Position numbers and translations under genes: made by a program
NCBI GenBank assembly: GCA_031265025.1
Contig: JAISDF010000195.1
Coordinates: 1-8,316, forward strand
From: Spirochaetaceae bacterium
GTDB taxonomy: Bacteria > Spirochaetota > Spirochaetia > Treponematales > Breznakiellaceae
Direction: 5' to 3'
DNA: 8,316 nt
The notes under the pieces: generated by a model
Told to the model about the DNA's origin: nothing
The model's input: only the letters and a program-made list of their open reading frames with translations
The model's database searches: none
Shown: piece by piece, positions 6,681 through 8,316 of the stretch
How positions within the stretch are numbered: the first letter of the stretch is position 1
Layout of the letters: each line of letters begins with the position of its first letter

Positions 6681-6710
6681 GTTATTCGGAAACTGAAGTT
6701 TCCGAATAAC
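6681..6710 (+). repeat. Perfect 14-bp inverted repeat (30-base palindrome)
   Basis: Arms 6681-6694 (GTTATTCGGAAACT) and 6697-6710 are exact reverse complements separated only by GA. As RNA it would fold into about 13 base pairs with a small TGAA loop; as DNA it is a near-continuous palindrome that a dimeric protein could bind. No T-run follows. Its core CGGAAAC/GTTTCCG recurs in the next inverted repeat. Confidence 0.85.
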
Positions 6711-6719
6711 GCTACTGTC

Positions 6720-6758
6720 CGCCGGAAACAGCCGCCCGCAATGGGGTTGTTTCCGGCG
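6720..6758 (+). repeat. 11-bp inverted repeat with 17-base loop upstream of the yciO-like gene
   Basis: CGCCGGAAACA (6720-6730) pairs exactly with TGTTTCCGGCG (6748-6758). The 17-base loop can form a small inner stem of CCC (6735-6737) with GGG. The loop also contains CCGCAA (6736-6741), complementary to TTGCGG at 6764-6769. The repeat lies just upstream of the promoter at 6764-6792, so it could serve as an RNA structure at the end of the pot transcript or as a protein site near the promoter. Confidence 0.75.
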
Positions 6759-6763
6759 AGGGT

Positions 6764-6792
6764 TTGCGGCCGCCGCTTTTTTCTGGTATAGT
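6764..6792 (+). promoter_or_regulatory. Extended -10 promoter of the yciO-like gene
   Basis: TGGTATAGT (6784-6792) is an exact TGn extension followed by TATAGT, one base from the -10 consensus. TTGCGG (6764-6769), 17 bases upstream, matches three of six -35 positions. The -10 ends six bases before the GTG start at 6799, so transcription should begin at or next to the start codon. No Shine-Dalgarno sequence fits in between (TGTGGG). Confidence 0.6.
6766..6782 (+). terminator. Short GC hairpin followed by six T
   Basis: GCGGC and GCCGC flank a single base, giving about four base pairs with a three-base loop at 6766-6776, immediately followed by TTTTTT (6777-6782). The form is that of an intrinsic terminator, though the stem is short. 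It would stop read-through from the pot operon just before the yciO-like gene. It overlaps the -35 and spacer of that gene's candidate promoter, so the same bases may do both jobs. Confidence 0.45.
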
Positions 6793-6798
6793 TGTGGG

Positions 6799-7476
6799 GT
6801 GACAGAATACGTTGTCCCCCACAACATTGACGACCGCATACTCTCCCGGAGCGTAACGCTCCTTGGGGAAGGCGGTCTCATCGCCCTTCCCACCGACACA
6901 AGCTGGGCCCTTGTCTGTTCCCAAAATTCCAGGGACGGCGTTGCCCGGCTCCGCCGCCTTTCGGGGGAAAGGGACGAACGGCATTTTACCCTGCTCTGCT
7001 CTGAAATTTCCCAGTTCGGCGATTTTTGCGATGTTGACAACAGCCGTTTCAGGCTCATCAAGCGCCTTTCTCCGGGCCCCTATGTATTCATACTGAAAAC
7101 CCTCTCCGGGACCGAAAAGAAGCTGGGCCTCAAGCGGAAAGAGGCGGGCATCCGCATTCCCGGCCATCCCCTGGCACGGGCCCTGGTAACGGAACTGGGC
7201 TGTCCCCTCTACGCCATCACCGCCAAACGGAGCATGTCGGGCGAAGAGGCGGAATTGCCCGCGCCCGTCCCCGAACGCGCCGACGCGGGGACAGAGCTGC
7301 CATCCATCCCCGAAGAAGAACTTTTCGAGGGCGGCTGGGAACTTGAGGCAATAACGGATCTTGATCTGATACTTGACACAGGGGAGGAACGGCCCCGCAT
7401 CTTTTCCACCATACTGGACCTCTCAGGCGGTGAAGTCAGGCTCCTCAGGCAGGGCGCCGGTCCCTGGCCGGTGTAG
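6799..7476 (+). CDS. YciO/TsaC/Sua5-superfamily protein (YciO-like)
   Basis: A 225-residue single-domain protein of the YrdC-like fold. LPTDTSWALVC (30-40), RHFTLLC (61-67), LSPGPYVFILK (90-100), GIRIPGHP (117-124) and LLRQGAG near the end match E. coli YciO as I recall it (206 residues). TsaC and Sua5 make threonylcarbamoyl-AMP for the t6A modification of ANN-decoding tRNAs and carry a KxR...SxN motif. Here the first part reads RLRRLSGERDERH and the SxN region reads AITAKRS, so the canonical catalytic set is not intact. YciO proteins are poorly understood, and a tRNA role should not be assumed. An acidic, proline-rich stretch (about 147-185) adds about 20 residues relative to YciO. The GTG start has no Shine-Dalgarno sequence and sits six bases after an extended -10 box. 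The gene is transcribed alone and faces the flavoprotein gene. Confidence 0.85.
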   Translation: MTEYVVPHNIDDRILSRSVTLLGEGGLIALPTDTSWALVCSQNSRDGVARLRRLSGERDERHFTLLCSEISQFGDFCDVDNSRFRLIKRLSPGPYVFILKTLSGTEKKLGLKRKEAGIRIPGHPLARALVTELGCPLYAITAKRSMSGEEAELPAPVPERADAGTELPSIPEEELFEGGWELEAITDLDLILDTGEERPRIFSTILDLSGGEVRLLRQGAGPWPV

Positions 7477-7487
7477 GCTAAAAGCCG

Positions 7488-7519
7488 GGCGCCTTGAGCC
7501 CCTGTCCGCGTAAGGCACC
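7488..7519 (+). other. Weak hairpin after the yciO-like gene
   Basis: GGCGCCTT (7488-7495) can pair with AAGGCACC (7512-7519) at seven of eight positions around a 16-base loop, 11 bases after the stop codon. The following sequence is only mildly T-rich (GGTACTCTTGTGTTTCT), so it is a poor terminator candidate for the plus-strand gene. Confidence 0.25.
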
Positions 7520-7525
7520 GGTACT

Positions 7526-7608
7526 CTTGTGTTTCTAAAAACAAGGGGGAATTAGGGCTGTCCGAACAGTTTGAAAAAACTTGCCCGGACAGCTTGCTAA
7601 TTCCCCCT
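7526..7608 (-). terminator. Nested stem-loop, likely terminator of the minus-strand flavoprotein gene
   Basis: Three stacked stems are visible. The outer 12 bp pairs 7544-7555 (AGGGGGAATTAG) with 7597-7608, the middle 8 bp pairs 7557-7564 (GCTGTCCG) with 7586-7593, and an inner 5 bp (AGTTT/AAACT, 7568-7581) closes a GAAA loop. On the minus strand the structure is followed by TTGTTTTTAG, the layout of an intrinsic terminator about 40 bases after the flavoprotein stop. On the plus strand the bases after it (AACGTCTC) have no T-run, so it would not end the yciO-like transcript in the standard way. Twenty-five pairs is more than a terminator needs, so it may also be a mobile or dispersed palindrome. 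CTTGT (7526-7530) and ACAAG (7541-7545) can form a further small hairpin. Confidence 0.6.
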
Positions 7609-7649
7609 AACGTCTCAGGGAGCGGCATAATCCGCTTCGTCAAGCCTGT

Positions 7650-8316
7650 TTAGTTGTTTGTAGCCGCGTCCTCTCCGGCCAAATAACCAATGGTGGAGTA
7701 CAGCATAAGCGACGCGCCGCCCGCATAAACCTGGTTGTAAAAGTCACGGTTGGAGGTTTCGCCGACCGCATACAGGTGCGGAATAGGATTGTTAGTGTTT
7801 TTATTAAGTACCTGGCCGGTAGCGTTGGTAACCACGCCGCCCATGGAACCCCAAGTATAGGGATACAGTTTTACCGCATAGAAGGGTCCGGTTACAACTT
7901 TCCCGGTAGAATTATCAGAGATGGTTTTGCTAAAGTCACTATCTGTTTGGGTATCAATAAAACCATTATACTTGGCTACTTCCGCCACAAAGTCCGTAGC
8001 CGCCTGGCCGGTCAAACCCATCCTTGTGGCAAGGGTGGACAGGTCATTAGCCTTTACAACCTGGCCCGCATTTGCCCCGGTCAAATTAGCGCCTACCTCC
8101 AGAGAAGCGGGAATATCATAGGTCCCGGCACTTGCCCCACTAGAAATATTTACAGTCCGGGCAGCAGAATCATAGATAAACCAGTACGGCCCGTGATCGC
8201 GCCTTACCAAAACACGGCAATTGGTCATGGCAAATTCAAACCCCGCGACAGTGGGTTCCAGCATAAAGCGTTTACCGGTGTTGTCTACCAGCATCTGGGT
8301 CCCTACCGGTAACGCC
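7650..8316 (-). CDS. Fumarate-reductase-like FAD flavoprotein, C-terminal part (truncated by window edge)
   Basis: The C-terminal 221 residues of an FAD-binding-2 family flavoprotein (fumarate reductase / urocanate reductase / flavocytochrome c group). The frame is open to the window edge, with ALPVGTQ preceding the internal Met at 8294, so that Met is not the start. Diagnostic blocks, read along the minus strand, are VDNTGKRF, KYNGFID, GPFYAVKLYPYTWGSMGGV, PIPHLYAVGE (the FAD-contacting Gly-Glu) and YAGGASLMLYSTIGYLAGEDAA at the end. The family reduces a C=C bond in substrates such as fumarate or urocanate. The N-terminal Rossmann motif, any signal peptide and any FMN-binding or haem domain lie outside the window, so location and electron donor are unknown. 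By eye, residues of true fumarate reductases are replaced here (see findings), so 'fumarate reductase' should be read as family only. It converges on the yciO-like gene and is followed by a strong hairpin. Confidence 0.85.
   Translation of the reverse strand, partial: ALPVGTQMLVDNTGKRFMLEPTVAGFEFAMTNCRVLVRRDHGPYWFIYDSAARTVNISSGASAGTYDIPASLEVGANLTGANAGQVVKANDLSTLATRMGLTGQAATDFVAEVAKYNGFIDTQTDSDFSKTISDNSTGKVVTGPFYAVKLYPYTWGSMGGVVTNATGQVLNKNTNNPIPHLYAVGETSNRDFYNQVYAGGASLMLYSTIGYLAGEDAATNN

Noticed and set aside
6606..6798. Inverted-repeat cluster read as a CRISPR array.
   Set aside because: The repeats are different palindromes rather than one direct repeat at regular spacing, and no cas gene is present.
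6606..6798. Inverted-repeat cluster read as a tRNA or known riboswitch.
   Set aside because: The stems are simple hairpins in series without a cloverleaf, CCA end or any riboswitch consensus that I recognise.
6366..7061. 231-codon minus-strand open frame crossing the palindrome cluster.
   Set aside because: It spans the potD 3' end, the inverted repeats and the yciO-like 5' end, has no recognisable domain and would require the hairpins to be coding.
7776..8312. 178-codon plus-strand open frame opposite the flavoprotein.
   Set aside because: The minus-strand frame carries consecutive FAD-flavoprotein blocks; the plus-strand translation has none and is the antisense shadow.

Overview
The window reads as chromosomal DNA of a spirochaete, most likely a Treponema. 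The main reason is a complete potABCD polyamine importer in the same gene order as I recall for T. pallidum, with a lipoprotein PotD. Most coding DNA is fairly GC-rich (the kamA-like gene clearly so), which would suit a termite-gut treponeme better than T. pallidum or T. denticola. The genus call is inference from gene content; no rRNA or other marker is present.

Layout. Positions 1-71 hold the C-terminal end of an unidentified gene whose stop codon runs into the ribosome binding site of the next gene, an M20-family metallopeptidase or deacylase (83-1336). A short gap carries a -10-like box and leads into a compact KamA/EpmB-type radical-SAM lysine aminomutase (1376-2419). A TTGACA box then opens the polyamine operon: potA (ATPase), potB and potC (permeases) are joined by 4-base overlaps. 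An 88-base gap with strong stem-loops separates potC from potD (substrate-binding lipoprotein). Positions 6606-6798 are a non-coding stretch packed with consecutive inverted repeats, ending in a GC hairpin plus T-run and an extended -10 promoter. This promoter serves a YciO/TsaC/Sua5-superfamily protein (6799-7476) with an unusual acidic insertion. A convergent intergenic region (7477-7649) holds a nested 25-bp stem-loop that fits a terminator for the minus-strand gene. The window ends inside that gene, the C-terminal part of a fumarate-reductase-like FAD flavoprotein (7650-8316, minus).

How the genes relate. potABCD forms one functional unit: the lipoprotein captures polyamine outside the inner membrane, PotB/PotC form the channel, and PotA powers it. 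The other genes are separate housekeeping or metabolic functions. The kamA-like and yciO-like genes share an upstream architecture: no Shine-Dalgarno sequence, and a -10 box ending six bases before the start codon, which suggests leaderless transcripts.

I see no defence system, CRISPR array, tRNA, rRNA, insertion sequence or obvious new multi-gene system. The least explained feature is the inverted-repeat cluster between potD and the yciO-like gene.
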